Notes under the pieces: generated by a model
Told to the model about the DNA's origin: nothing
Database searches by the model: none
What the model saw: only the letters and a program-made list of their open reading frames with translations
Shown here: positions 52,826 to 64,000 of the stretch, piece by piece
Position numbering within the stretch: position 1 is the stretch's first letter
Layout of the letters: every line of letters starts with the position of its first letter
Assembly (NCBI GenBank): GCA_949825025.1
Contig: OX463778.1
Span: 28,043,265 to 28,107,264, forward strand
Source: Siphlonurus alternatus
Taxonomy: Eukaryota; Arthropoda; Insecta; Ephemeroptera; Siphlonuridae
DNA: 64,000 nucleotides
Direction: 5' to 3'
Program-made: the position numbers and the translations under genes

Positions 52826-53446
52826 GTCTCTGTAGTGAAGTTCTCCTTTGATCACACTATATACAAGGTCAATGGCACGTTATATGCATATAACAGCAGC
52901 AGCAAAGTGTCTGTGGCGTCGGCGCACTGGCTTCGAAGCCAGACAACAAACATTGTACTGATGCAGCTGTAACCTGACTGGCTCAACATATATAATATAG
53001 CTTTAACTTTTAAACATGATGGGTAGAGGGGGCGACAACCTTATGCACTTCTTTTCCACATATTATGATATCAAATATCATTGGATGCGACGAGTAAGCT
53101 TACCTACTTATGTGGTTATGTGAGAGAAGTATATAAGCATGAGTTAGTCACGTGAGCAATGCAGAAGGCGAGAGAACGGTGTTTCAGACTGACACATAAA
53201 TAACTCGAGACTGTGAAGTTAATGATCGAAATTTATTACCTCGTTTAATCTCATCAATGTAAAAAAAGAGTACCAATGAAAAATAATTGTTTTTATGATG
53301 TGCATTTCAAAGAATCGAAGTAAATGAAAAACAGAAAGGTTCATCCTAGACAGGAGTTAAGATTTACTACTTGTAAATTCAAATTGAAAATACTTAATAA
53401 CAAAATAGAATTATTGATTTAGAGCTATTTCTTCATTTATTTTATT
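52824..53446. other. Spacer with a small GC-richer patch
   Basis: 52880-52985 has CAGCAGCAGC, GTCGGCGCACTGG and TTCGAAG. The remainder is AT-rich with no supported feature. Confidence 0.45.
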
Positions 53447-53618
53447 GGGAGCGATTCACGAAGCAGTTAGCCAGGTTTATTACCACGTTTAGCTTAACCA
53501 CGTTTCACTATACCTGTTTTACGTGTTAAACTACCTAGTTAAACGTGGTTAAGCTAAACGTGGTTAAGCTAAACGTGGTTAGAAACCTGGCTATATAACT
53601 GCTTCGTGAATCGCGTTC
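53447..53618. mobile_element. Palindromic MITE-like element (172 bp), same family as 30837
   Basis: Ends GGGAGCGATTCACGAAGCAG and its inverse CTGCTTCGTGAATCGCGTTC (written here on the complementary strand order) flank GTTAGCCAGGTTT arms and two to three tandem TAAGCTAAACGTGGT units. ATT flanks both sides (53444-53446 and 53619-53621). It is larger than the 30837 copy because of the extra internal AAACGTGGTTAAGCT units and a small insertion in the right arm. Non-coding. Confidence 0.8.
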
Positions 53619-53910
53619 ATTATTTTTTACAAATTTGAGCTCATCTGTTGCAGTAAAGTTTTGTTTTGAAAATTCCTTATGCGTGTTAGATTTTTTAAAT
53701 GGCCCACACATGTATTAAAAAAAAAAAAACGTAAATATATACATTTTTTTTTTGTGGAAGCTAAAGGATTGTTTACCTACAACTTTTTGGTTCGTCGTTT
53801 TCCTCTGATTTATAACATACATTTCATAATAACCTTGGTCTTGATAAATTACTTCACACCTAAAAAAAGTTCATAAAACATTCATTACTATAAGCGATAA
53901 CATTGTGGCT
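53619..53910. other. AT-rich spacer, no gene seen
   Basis: AT-rich. The 65-codon frame 53679-53876 has no domain. Confidence 0.55.
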
Positions 53911-53919
53911 TACAATGTA

Positions 53920-55085
53920 ACTCAGCAGTGTTGAGAAGGTTCTGAGATTTCACTGTACAAACTAGTGTTAAGTAAACAACGGCAGCAGCAGATCTGGCTC
54001 TGAGCGTGGGCCAGGTTTCGTATATACATCGTGCATGGTGATGACTCCACAAAGACAGAAGCAGCACCACCGCCATATGCCGTCGTATAAACATACGGCT
54101 AGGCTAACCAATATACACAGGCCGGAGAAGTGCATGATGTATGCCTATGATTCAAGGTCACCTTGCAGTATAGTAGTAGCAGCACCAGCCATGACCATCA
54201 TAATAATATACACTTTACTGCAGCCGGTATGATGAGCTAGTACTTGCTGTAATATAACCAGTATTAGTGAGGAGGAAGACTGCCAAGTTATGTCTTCCCA
54301 AAGACTTGCTAGCTGCGACGGTCTCTGTCGCCACCTATAGGTGAATAGAAAAACCTCATTTCACTCAATCTTCCGTTACATATATGCTCCCATGAGAATT
54401 ATCTTTATTATAGCAACATTACCTTGAGTATTATCCAAATCGAAAACTCTCTAATCAATATTTGGCTCGATTGTTGACCCGAAGATTGAGAAATAACAAC
54501 AAACTTGAGAAGGGGATCTCGCAACGTTTAATTATAAAATTAATATAATATAACCTTGTATTACTTATGAAATCAGAATGTTTTCTAATCCATTATAACA
54601 AAAATAAACATTAAAAAAATAACACAACAACATAAATTATTTGCTTATAATTTCAATAATATATTATTATATACTCAAATATATTATTCTATTTTAGATA
54701 AATTATTTCGAACAATATTGCAGTTGTTTATTTTTTTATACCTGTAATTTTCTCGTTAGAATGCATAAAGTTGCTCTCGTACAATGCAGGCTGCTTGGTC
54801 GTGCCATCTAGTGATGGTAGCAGACCATCAACGTGGCTCCGGTTAGACCGAGGTCAGTTTCTGCTGCGTAGCGGCGGTACAGGAAGCTCCTTGATTGAAC
54901 ACGTCTCGCTTGTTAGATCTAGCAGTAGGGTGTCAGTCTAGCTCCTCTCAATGTAGGGTTGTGTTGGGTAGGTCAGGCATAACAGTGAGAGAGGACCACT
55001 GGCAGCAATCATACACTCAGAGGTCCAATCTCAATCATAGCTATATACTCAACACTGTACACTAGCGCCACTCTTTAAACATATT
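53920..55085. promoter_or_regulatory. Composite of GC-richer blocks with CTCF-like and receptor motifs
   Basis: 53970-54340 includes TCAAGGTCACCTTG (54152-54165) and TCGCCACCTATAGGTG. 54780-55070 includes GTGCCATCTAGTGATGG near 54802 (CTCF-like), GGTTAGACCGAGGTCAG, GCGTAGCGGCGGTAC and ACTAGCGCCACTC. AT-rich DNA separates the two halves (54345-54770). No reading frame is convincing. Confidence 0.35.
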
Positions 55086-55480
55086 TATCTATTGGTACTA
55101 AAGTTAATCAATATCTATTTTTTTTAACTTAACGACTACAATAAAGTTATTAAATCTAATTTGCTTAATTAACTATTAATCAAATTTTAACAATGTTTTA
55201 TTATTATTGTGTGAAATTAGTTTCATTTTAAATACATTATAATTTCATTTAAACAATGTAATTTTCAATTACCATATTTTGATATAACTTTATAGTATTA
55301 TATATTACCATTTTACAAATTAAATTACTACAACATTGTAATATGCATATTTGTTGTACGTATGACGTCAAAACGTATACAAAAACAAGCAGTTGCAAAA
55401 TCCACACGTTACTAAATCTATTTTGCATAGTAATAGTTTGTTATTTAGCTGGAAGGAGGGATATAACTATCGCTAGTTTT
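55086..55480. other. AT-rich spacer with CRE
   Basis: AT-rich with a CRE octamer at 55363-55370. The 78-codon frame at 55343-55579 extends into the next GC-richer block and shows no domain. Confidence 0.5.
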
Positions 55481-55484
55481 GTGA

Positions 55485-55990
55485 TGCGCTGCACACTCTC
55501 GGAGTTGCCTCACATCCTGACATTCGGCCTGCAGATGGCGGGGAGAGGAGCAGCGCCCAAGGCCAGGGTTGGAAACTGATAGAGCCTGAAGCCATAAAAC
55601 ATCAGTACAACTAACTATAGCTGCTGCTATCTCTCCTTTGTTTGCTCTCTAGCTAGCTTGCTTCTTGTTAACCAAGGGGGAAAAAAAGTAGACACGGTTG
55701 CAACAGTTTTATACTGCAGTTGATGGAGTTTCTTTACTTGCTGGCCCATAAAGTTTTCTCAACATCTCTCTCTTTCTAATTTATAATATTCTTGAAACTG
55801 AGACAAGTGGCCTAGTCGGAAGAAGTACTGTCCATAACAAATTTATGTTCATCTCCACAACCCTCTCAATGAAACAAACTCTGCTTTTCCGGCTACTTCC
55901 GGTCGCCATCTTGGTGCCCGTCGTTGAACATTTGTCCCCGGGCTCTGAAGTCATGAGTTTTTACTCGCTGCTCGTTCAACCAGATTAATC
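55485..55990. promoter_or_regulatory. Promoter-like block with ETS plus YY1 sites
   Basis: 55520-55565 has CAGATGGCGGGGAGAGG and CAGCGCCC. 55885-55930 has TTTTCCGG, ACTTCCGG (55895-55902) and GCCATCTTGG (55905-55914) in tight array, followed by CCCGTCGTTGAAC and CCCCGGGC. ETS with YY1 in this spacing is typical of metazoan TATA-less core promoters. No exon with a clear start is visible on either strand, so a non-coding first exon is possible. Confidence 0.5.
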
Positions 55991-56452
55991 TGGAATTCAA
56001 AAAAGAAATATTAAACAGGATGTTACGCTAACTAGATTTAAGTTATTTACGTTTTTTACACCTGTGATATAATAACCTAAAACTACTGGAAATTAGGTGA
56101 TATGTTACTACAAACGGAGGAATCATCAAAATGGATATTATGGCACATATTTTTTTTTTTTTGCAATTCTGTGTCATGAAACCGCATTCTTTCACTTGAA
56201 AAAAGATTTTAGCCTGAGGTTTCATATCATTGAATATTCAAGCGCCCTCTTTACAATATTATATAACAATTAAACCATTAATTAATATTATTAATAAATA
56301 TTTTAATTAAATTATTATGAATTATTTAGCATGGTGTTAAATTATATAAGTGGCGAATAAATTAATGCAGCAGTGTGACATAATTATATTTTTTTTATGC
56401 TTGTATAATAATAATGGGAGTTGTATGTATATATATAGTAAATTGATTTTGT

Positions 56453-56455
<3 letters not shown>
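55991..56455. other. AT-rich spacer, no gene seen
   Basis: AT-rich. The 60-codon minus-strand frame is not convincing. Confidence 0.55.

Positions 56456-56491
<36 letters not shown>
56456..56491. repeat. (GA)n microsatellite, ~35 bp
   Basis: A plus-strand GA array followed by GTGGGTAGTG. Confidence 0.95.
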
Positions 56492-56495
<4 letters not shown>

Positions 56496-56599
56496 TAGTG
56501 TAGGGGAAACAAATAGCAGTTCCCTATACTTTTGTTCCCACCTTGCTATTTTACTACTATAGAGTATGTAAGTGTTAAACTAACTCAGCACGTACTTAC

Positions 56600-56765
56600 A
56601 TTATGCAGAGACTTGACTCGAGGTGAATGAACTCTGGTGGGGGCCACACAAAATGTGGAGCACTGAGCCGCCGCCTCCTCCTCCTTCTCCTCCTAGTTAC
56701 ATGTGGCTACACCCACCCATCTGAGGACTCGGTCAACCGTGCTCCACATCTTCAGCATTAGTCCG
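56600..56765. promoter_or_regulatory. Island bounded by 11-bp inverted repeats
   Basis: ATGTGGAGCAC (56653-56663) and its exact inverse GTGCTCCACAT (56739-56749) flank a 75-bp GC-rich core with GCCGCCGCCTCCTCCTCC. The stem could form a hairpin in RNA, or the repeats could be paired protein sites. Confidence 0.4.
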
Positions 56766-59060
56766 TCATTGCAGAGAGTGCAACAATAATCACCATTACA
56801 GGACATTGCACTATAACATTCAGGTCGAGATATAAATTTAATAATAATAAATATCAATAAAGAAGTATATATGTGATGCGAAACTATATATATATATTAT
56901 TATGTTCCATTTGAGCTATTATTTATTTTTATTAATGTGATACATATGATATTTTAATATGAAAAGGTGAAATGCCAACATGATATTATAACTGACATAA
57001 TCACCTTTGACAAGAAACAATTCAGTTTAAAAAGGCTCTTGTTTCCTGTATAATAAATCATTATGATTCTTTATTTATAGACCTACATTTACTGTGATAA
57101 AGTTATTTAACTTAACGTGGTATAAAATTACAGTACAATATACCAGCATAAGATTGTAAACCACACCAAGGTAAAATATATATACTTAAATTCATTGATA
57201 ATTAAATACAATTACAATTATATACGTCATTTTAATAGCAGTAAAACATATGTTACTATACTGTATTAAAATAAAACTTCTTTTTTTAAAAGAAAACAAA
57301 ACGTTTTCTCATGGAAGAGTGAGAAAGAGAAAAAAAGTTGTTTTATTGTTAACTGACTTGTATTGTTGCTGCATGCATGGGTATAATACTCTTACTTTGC
57401 TTCGCTAGATCACCAGGTTAGTGTTGTTGGGTTCGAAACTCGATTGGTTACTTTTCCGTTGCAAGCAAGTCACGTTTTTTGAGACAATGCTGTTGTAGTC
57501 TCCATGAACCAGTCAGTCTCCAGTCTGTTAGCTAGCAGCCACTGAAACCTCGGGGGGCACGTGTTGACAGACTAGGAGGAATTCGGCCACTATGATGGAA
57601 CTATTTTAATTATTGTAAAAAAAAAAAACAAGGTCAACAGAGTTCTTAATTAAACAAGATTTAATTTGCCACTTCAAAACGGTTAAGATGTTAGATAATA
57701 AAAAATAGAAAAAAAGATTTCATTAATTAATACAACGAACGACTTACAAATGCAGCTCGTGATTATTGTACACCGCAATGAGTTATGAAATTTGTTGCAA
57801 GCATATGCAGGTGTTCACTTGGCGTGAATAGCATGTAGAGCTTATAAGAAGTATGAAGAGTATTTTGGTCTTTATGTCACAGATTCACATGACTGACATT
57901 GTGATATTATATTACTCAGCTCTCAAAGTTACAAAATGTCACCTGGCAGTCTTTTATATGTTTATTAATAATAAACTTGTGCTTGCATGTATAGCTGTCA
58001 CAAAAACTCGTTCGAGTGCGCTTGACACTTTTTAAAAAGTTTTTATACATTAATTTTAATTGTGAAAAATTAATTCATCGTACCTTGTTCATTTAGTTAT
58101 TATTATGAAATAGTTCCTGTAGTTGACGTGTTTTTTAGAATTAACAATACGAGGTTTACGGTTCAATAAACTCTTTATTCTCTTCCTTTATAAATTATAT
58201 TATACCGTGCATGCTTTACAAAAAAATAATAATCTACATAAGTATATATAGCTATAAAGTATAATATAAATTATATTACCTTACAATTGCCTTACATTGT
58301 TAATTTTACATTCATATATAAAACAATTTTCTCTTTTGTGTTTTACAATAATTAGTTCTGTTGTTTTGTAATTAAAGTACAAAGCCAATGAGGTGCATAA
58401 AACATTACTCTTCATTAAAATACACACTCGATTTAATTTACAACTGCAGCTGCATTTTACCCGCAACAGCAGTGCCAATAATTATGCCATAACACTAAAA
58501 TTAGACTTTTAAACTAGGACTAGCTACTTCAGTAAAATCAGGGTCAAATTTAGAGGGGGATAGAATTTTCTAATGGCATGCATATTCTCAGAGACCATGC
58601 TAAAAGGTATTTAGTTTTAATGGGCGGAATGTTGAGATCATAACATTTAGTAGCTTGGAGTGGCTATAACATGGGAGATGTTCAGAATTGTTGTCTTGTA
58701 TATTTGGAATATATTGTTTTAATATTAAAAATCACTAATCTTAAATGGCATTTTTATTTAAAATATAATAAGTATGTTGTTGTTTGTTTTTTTAAGTGTA
58801 GTCAAAATTTGATTTTAGTTAATAATGATATTAAATACATTTATCATGTTATCTTGTTCTCTATATTAACGTATAACGTATACGTAAAACTGACGTTCCC
58901 CGATCACGATTTTTCCAAACTCTTAATTGTGGTTTAATGTAAAATTTTATATAATATGTCATAACAATCATGTCTGTTTTTCTATGCATGAGTAATTCTG
59001 TGAGGATTAATTAAAAAAAGCTATGACAGTGAACATTATTCATTAAATGCATTAGCAGCT
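56766..59060. other. AT-rich spacer with one GC-richer patch
   Basis: 57370-57600 is moderately GC-rich with TGCATGCA (57370-57377), GGGTTCGAAACTCG and GGGGGGCACGTG. The rest is AT-rich. The frames 57853-58035 and 58671-58937 are AT-driven and have no domains. Confidence 0.5.
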
Positions 59061-60050
59061 GTATTATACATTGTCCTGCTCCATCATCGCTGATGAGGAA
59101 TTAAACAATGAATGCACTGACAGTGTATCCAGTAATTATGTTCACTTTGAGGCGTCCTACCGAAATTTGTTAACATTATTACACAAAGTGCAGCAGTCTC
59201 ACCGGTGTTCTCCACGACTGCAAGTATTCAAGGTCAACGAGAGGGAGGGGGCGTGTCCCAGGAACGTTGAGGCAGGCTTGCAGAACTTTTCCTCCTCAAT
59301 CTGCTTAACGCCTTCTGCATGGCAACAAACCTACACTGAACTGCATGTAACTAAATGGTGACGTCATCCGCCGAGGACACGAAGAAAAAAATCAATGTTG
59401 AAATATATCCAAATCTAAAGAGGTGGATTTTTTATTTTTTAAACGTTACAGTCACGTATTCATTAAATCAAAATTTATGTTATACATGTTGTGCATCTTA
59501 ATTTTTTTTTGTAGTACCTAAGAGATTTCTTACCAAAGCTCTTTTGTTATTACATAATTTATAGATCTACTAGAATAAATTAAAAAAAAATATACATTAT
59601 CTCTCTGTTTCGTTGTAAAAGTTTTTTCTAAATATTAATAAAAATCTTGATGTAATATGACAGAACGAGACAGGAAAAACTATCAGGATGGAATATAAGC
59701 AAGTAAACGGATTTCTACAACAAAGTTTTAATTTAAAAAACTTGAAGAAAGCACAAGAATCATGGCTGTTGTCTCGGGGGAAATCAGTGAGGACGGGAAA
59801 AAATTGTCACACAGTGTGGTATGTAACAATATACCATATAAATATATATATCTATATGTGTATGTATTATTTACATGTTTATCTATATTATTTTATAAAA
59901 TTATTTATGAATTCCATGGAAACTAAACATGAAATTTTAAAGTTGTCTATCACCTTATATTATTATATAAAAAAAAAACATGCAATGTAGACATACAGTA
60001 ATGAGAATTGTCTTGAATGTGATAACCAAGTAGATAATATTTCGTAAAGT
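59061..60050. other. Spacer with a protein-like but unsupported frame
   Basis: A 96-codon plus-strand frame (59071-59361) has balanced residue use but no domain and no splice context. GGCGTGTCCC and a CRE octamer (59359-59366) lie at its end. The block at 59180-59380 is best called regulatory. The downstream frame 59688-59990 is AT-driven. Confidence 0.35.
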
Positions 60051-60059
60051 TACTCAACC

Positions 60060-60370
60060 CTGAGTTGTTTTCACAGAACCTGCCAGGTAAATATTTGCTA
60101 GGTGAAACTGAAAGGCTATGTAATTATCACGCAGCCGCCAACGATAGCCTGGGAACGAGGAGGGGGGCGTCTGTGCCGGTGCATCGCTGGAGAACCGCGA
60201 CGTCGGCGGCGGAGGAGGAGGAGGATGCAGTGGGTGCACGGCGGCCAGCGTTGAGGCAGGCTCGAGGGTCGACGACCCCGGTGCGCCACGCCCGCCACTC
60301 TTCGTGCGCATGCACTTGTTTTTCAACCTGATGATGCACCGGGGAGCTTCCACCAGCGCGCTACTTTTAA
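60060..60370. promoter_or_regulatory. CpG island, promoter candidate
   Basis: Strongly CpG-rich core (60130-60310) with GCCGCCAACGATAGC, GCGACGTCGGCGGCGGAGG, GGTCGACGACCCCGG and CGCGCTAC. Four frames are open at once (two per strand), typical of CpG islands, and none has a domain. Confidence 0.45.
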
Positions 60371-61703
60371 ATCGATAAGAATAATCATATTAATGATGCT
60401 ATAATTTTGTTACTGTGACTTTGAAGTTTGAAGGTTTAATTTAATTAGAAACATCTGTATAAAAATATTGAAGTTTTTTATTATAATTTAATTTATTGAT
60501 AAATTTAATTTGTGTTAAAAATATACGAATATTTCTTTTATCGAAATTACATTTCCTTTTACAGAGTTGAATTTTTGAAATTGTGGAAGCAGTACCTTGG
60601 GAGCTAAAAAGTCTGGAACATGGCATCAGGATAATTCATTTTGACTCGCAGTCGAGACTCAAATCAGGTTTCGCAATACCATCAAATATTTGCTTTAACA
60701 GCAATTTGAAAGTTTTGTGTTGTTGTGTTTTGAAAGTGTTTTGAAATAATCGCTCACTTGTGTTTTGTGTATTTTTGTGGGAAAGCAGTTCTTGAAGTCA
60801 CTTCTCCGTTTACTAACTGTATAAGCATTGCTGATTATAACATGCAAAGATAAACTGTTATCAGTAAGCTGTTTTTAACATTCAAGTGTCAATGTCCTAT
60901 ATATTGCGAATTCTACATGAAAGCATGCTATATTATTTATACCTTAGCAACAAAATAAAGAACCAAAAACAAAATTATCATATAATGCAATTGTGTTTAC
61001 GCTTTTAGAAAATTGGAGACCGAGAGTCATTTAAAAATAAGATGTACAACTTTTGTCATCATAGAAAATATTTAATCGCCAAAGTTGCTACTCAAGCGTT
61101 AAAATCTCAAACTAAAAAAATCATATAATACTTTTATTAAACAAATTACTGTTTTAAAATAATGTATGATGTTTACTTTCTGTAGCTGCAATATGACTAA
61201 CTCAAGTTACAAGTTGCATGCAGCACCACCTGTCGTGTGGTCCTCGAAGTAATGTACCCACTTCAGATTGCGATGCTATAGTGTTCGTACCACACTGGCG
61301 CGGGGGGTGGCTTCTACGTACCCAATGGGTTGGTATAGAAAGCAGTAGAAAATTGAGAATATGTCCGAGAACATGAAAATCGAGAACAAACCGAGCTGTG
61401 AAAAAGTAAAATATACATTATTTAACGACTGAGCTTAGAAACACATTTTCGTTGTTTAAAATTTATATATATATATAATTTAATACTATATAATATATTA
61501 TAATATATTGTGTTGCTGGTATAACTCAATTTAGTATTAGTAAAATGAAAACTTGTGTCAGCCCAGTCAATTTAATCTTAATTAATCTGTAACGATTTCA
61601 AAATGAAATCTATTAACCGTTACAAACTTTCAATTGTAAATAACGTTATTAAATTACGCTGTATAGAATGATTTGATTATATACAGTGCATTCGTAAGAC
61701 TTG

Positions 61704-61705
<2 letters not shown>
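60371..61705. other. AT-rich spacer, no gene seen
   Basis: Small CpG patch at 61280-61330 (GGCGCGGGGGGTGG) and TGCATGCA at 61215-61222. No gene or RNA is supported. Confidence 0.5.

Positions 61706-61706
<1 letters not shown>

Positions 61707-61773
<67 letters not shown>
61707..61773. repeat. (CT)n microsatellite, ~67 bp
   Basis: An uninterrupted CT array. Confidence 0.97.
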
Positions 61774-61776
<3 letters not shown>

Positions 61777-61920
61777 CACATGCACGTACTTTAATTTGCA
61801 GTCAAATCGCTGCAAGATGTGAAAGTTTCCCAAGTCACCAGACCCTGGCGGTGGTTCGCCGTCCTTTTAGCTCCAGCAACCTCCAGCAACTTAACGACAT
61901 CCACCAATGCTGTCAAATAT

Positions 61921-62084
61921 AGAATAGAATAGAATAGAATAGAATAGAATAGAATAGAATAGAATAGAATAGAATAGAATAGAATAGAATAGAATAGAAT
62001 AGAATAGAATAGAATAGAATAGAATAGAATAGAATAGAATAGAATAGAATAGAATAGAATAGAATAGAATAGAATAGAATAGAA
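61921..62084 (-). repeat. (AGAAT)n pentamer array, ~33 units
   Basis: A near-perfect pentamer array of about 164 bp; on the minus strand it reads (TTCTA)n. It abuts the conserved-looking 3' end described at 62085, so it is best explained as an expanded retrotransposon tail. The 128-codon minus-strand frame through it is an artefact. Confidence 0.97.
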
Positions 62085-62170
62085 AATTGCTTTATTGCGG
62101 CGAGGTTTAGGCAAGCCCACTCTTACACCTAACCGCCAATAAAATACAGCATGAGATTTTGCTGGAAAGA
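62085..62170 (-). mobile_element. Probable non-LTR retrotransposon or SINE 3' end
   Basis: On the minus strand this reads GGCGGTTAGG, a GTGGGCTTG loop region, CCTAAACCTCGCC, then GCAATAAAGCAATTTTC directly into the (TTCTA)n array. An imperfect stem (62099-62111 with 62128-62137), an AATAAA-like word and a short-repeat tail together are typical of LINE or LINE-dependent SINE 3' ends. The 5' limit is not visible, and no reverse transcriptase frame is present, so it is 5'-truncated or a SINE. Confidence 0.6.
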
Positions 62171-62430
62171 AAAACATAGATAATTAAGTTAATATAACCT
62201 GGAGTTGCGCTTTATTGTTCCTTTTCTTATCCTTGGCATTTTATTTTCTAATTCCAGAAAAACATTAGGCTCTTCTTGTAATATTTTCTCACGACTTTTA
62301 AAAGAAAGCTCAATTCAAATTTTCTTTTTACTTCTTACAGCTACGTTGGCGTCATTGCCATACAGGATAAGAAATATTTCGTTCGATGACAGCTGCTCTA
62401 TTGAAGTTTAAATGAGAACCGGTCGTACGG
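62171..62430. other. AT-rich spacer, no gene seen
   Basis: AT-rich. The 68-codon frame 62205-62411 shows no domain. Confidence 0.5.
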
Positions 62431-63240
62431 GCTATTTGGTGATATTGATCAGCTGAGAGATCTCTGGCTAACTGTGTGGTAGGTACGCTTGCCCAAACCT
62501 CTTCGCCAAGTACTAGCAGCCAATTCCTAGGCTAGTTGCTGTCGACGGTGGTGAACGGCGGAGAGTTCATTGGCCTCATGACGTCGCTTGCCTGCAGTCC
62601 CGCTGCTCCCAGCGCACACGCGGGCGGGCTGGGGGTGTTATGTGGGTCAAGGCCGTAGTCGTGGGGCTCCGGAGTAGGCCGCTCGCTTTGCAAGCGGCGG
62701 CAGTAGCGGAGAACAGCAGCAGCTGCAGTTTGGTAGCGGTCATTGCACTCGGCAAGTGCGCGCGCGCTCTTTGAAAGGGAAACAAAATAGCAACAGTAAG
62801 AAGTGCAGGAGATAGAGGGGGGTTTAAAACTGGGGGAAGGGGGTGGGGGGAAATTATTATTACTGGTGTGCGTGCGTGACTATTCACCGGGTCACGTTCT
62901 CAAAGACTGCAACAGTCAGTCAGTAGTCAGAGAAAGCTAGTTAGAGTATAGTATAATATTCCTCCCTCCTCTCTCCCTGGATGCTGTATGCCACTGCATC
63001 TGTATACAAGCAAGGCAAGGCAAGCTTGTATGGTGTGGAGTACGGGGTTATTGACCTCCTGAGGCAGCACGCCGCGTCATTGCAGCACTACTTGCCTGGT
63101 CTTGTTGTGGACGGCCTATACGCCTACCAGAGAGAGGGAGAGAGAGAGAGAGAGGTCGTTGACCGTTCGGCCCACTTTCACACGCTTTAGAAAAAATACA
63201 AAACAAGAAAGGAGGGGCGTCATGTATATAAAAGTACACG
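62431..63240. promoter_or_regulatory. CpG-rich promoter-like region
   Basis: 62530-62780 is the most CpG-rich part of the right end, with GTCGACGGTGG, GGCCTCATGACGTCGC, CGCACACGCGGGCGGGC, GGCCGCTCGC, CAGCAGCAGCTGCAG and GTGCGCGCGCGC. A G-rich tract follows at about 62815-62850. A second block (62960-63160) contains a plus-strand 69-codon frame with ordinary residue use (62981-63190) that runs into a GA repeat (63130-63154). No domain, so coding status is unproven. Confidence 0.45.
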
Positions 63241-64000
63241 CTGGTTCTCTTTCTATCCTATATCTTATATATATATCTCCTGTTTGTTCCTTATATACAT
63301 GAGCTAAGATAGCGGGTATTAAAAGACCTCTTCTCTGCCCCCTGTCACCCCCAATCACGTACTAATATGTTATTTTGAATATGCGTAACTTAAAAAGCAA
63401 GTAGTAAAACTATGTGGTATATGTATAACCATCGAATTGCTGCAAAAAAAATAATAATGAAATAAAAAATCCTTTGAAAAATATATTTAATATAAAAACC
63501 GGTATATTTTGTTACGTTGTTATTTATATTTTGTCCTCAAGTCTTCATCCCCCCTAGCCTTGTATTACATTTTCTTCCTGGTTCTATGCCTTTTCATACT
63601 AATCTTGTTTACTTGTTTGTTGTCGCGCCTGAAATCTCGGCATCCCTTTCAGCGCGCTGCTGCATGGGTTCCGTACTCGCCAGGCGTTCCTTATGATCGT
63701 CACGCGCCGAGCGCTGCTGCTAACAATATTGCCGTAATGTTTAATTATAAACCATTGTTCTCTCTGCAGCGTGTGTATAGCCTTGAGAGTAACATTATGA
63801 AACTACATTTGATCTGATTATTAAGTTGTATACTTTATTGTTAAGCTGAGTATTTAAATTGGTATAATAATATAGTCGAGGTTATTGAACGATTAACTAC
63901 TATCTAATATAATATACTTTCACACAGTAGCAGCAGTGGATTTAAATTGATGATTAATATATTTTGATGGACAGATTTAGGAAATGATAAGATTGGTTGT
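63241..64000. other. AT-rich spacer to window end
   Basis: A GC-richer patch at 63625-63725 includes TTTCAGCGCGCTGCTGC and CACGCGCCGAGCGCTGC. The 102-codon frame 63509-63817 spans it; its first half is a hydrophobic Leu/Phe/Tyr-rich segment from AT-rich DNA, and no domain is recognised. Otherwise AT-rich with no supported feature. Confidence 0.4.

Noticed and set aside
57395..57450. GGGTTCGAAACTCG resembling a tRNA T-arm/B box
   Set aside because: No matching D-arm, anticodon arm or acceptor stem.
59071..59361. 96-codon protein-like frame
   Set aside because: No recognisable family, no splice signals matched to it, and it ends at a CRE in a regulatory-looking block. Kept as a low-confidence note only.
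61791..62177. 128-codon minus-strand frame, the longest in the window
   Set aside because: It is mostly the pentamer array read as a five-residue repeat, and it starts in a probable retrotransposon tail.
62981..63190. 69-codon frame with ordinary residue use
   Set aside because: It runs into a GA repeat and has no domain; coding status is unproven.

Overview
This is AT-rich animal nuclear DNA, about 30% GC by eye. It is probably from an invertebrate and possibly an arthropod or other ecdysozoan, but I cannot name the species. The support is long gene-free stretches, many expanded CT/GA microsatellites, plausible eukaryotic splice signals, CpG-containing islands in AT-rich spacer, palindromic non-autonomous transposons and a likely non-LTR retrotransposon 3' end. 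Nothing looks bacterial or viral. No long open reading frame exists: the longest frames (99-128 codons) run through simple repeats or CpG-rich islands, and I recognise no protein domain in them.

Layout. At 1-8.2 kb lie the only plausible promoter and first coding exon (about 1.93-2.68 kb, a 32-codon start ending at a good splice donor), three giant palindromic elements flanked by TTAA (1389-1761, 4064-4418, 7791-8191) and a ~220-bp tandem duplication (4797-5240). From 8.2 to 64 kb, AT-rich spacer is punctuated every 1-3 kb by 100-400-bp GC- and CpG-containing islands that look like cis-regulatory modules or undetected promoters. Three smaller palindromic MITE-like elements sit at 17.85, 30.84 and 53.45 kb. 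A probable LINE/SINE 3' end with a ~164-bp AGAAT pentamer tail lies at 61.9-62.2 kb. The right end (62.4-63.3 kb) has another CpG-rich promoter-like island.

My best overall reading is a large intron or intergenic regulatory domain next to a developmental or hormone-responsive gene. The islands carry recurrent motifs well above a hand estimate of chance: ten exact TGACGTCA (CRE) octamers, about 27 GCATGC palindromes and nine GGCGCC palindromes. There are also three YY1/PHO-type CCAAGATGGC sites, three IR1 nuclear-receptor (ecdysone-response-like) palindromes, one DR5, and a four-half-site cluster that includes a perfect DR1. These are sequence observations; their function is inference. No gene symbol can be assigned, and I found no clear undescribed protein system. 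The most interesting items are the TTAA hairpin elements and the motif-rich islands.
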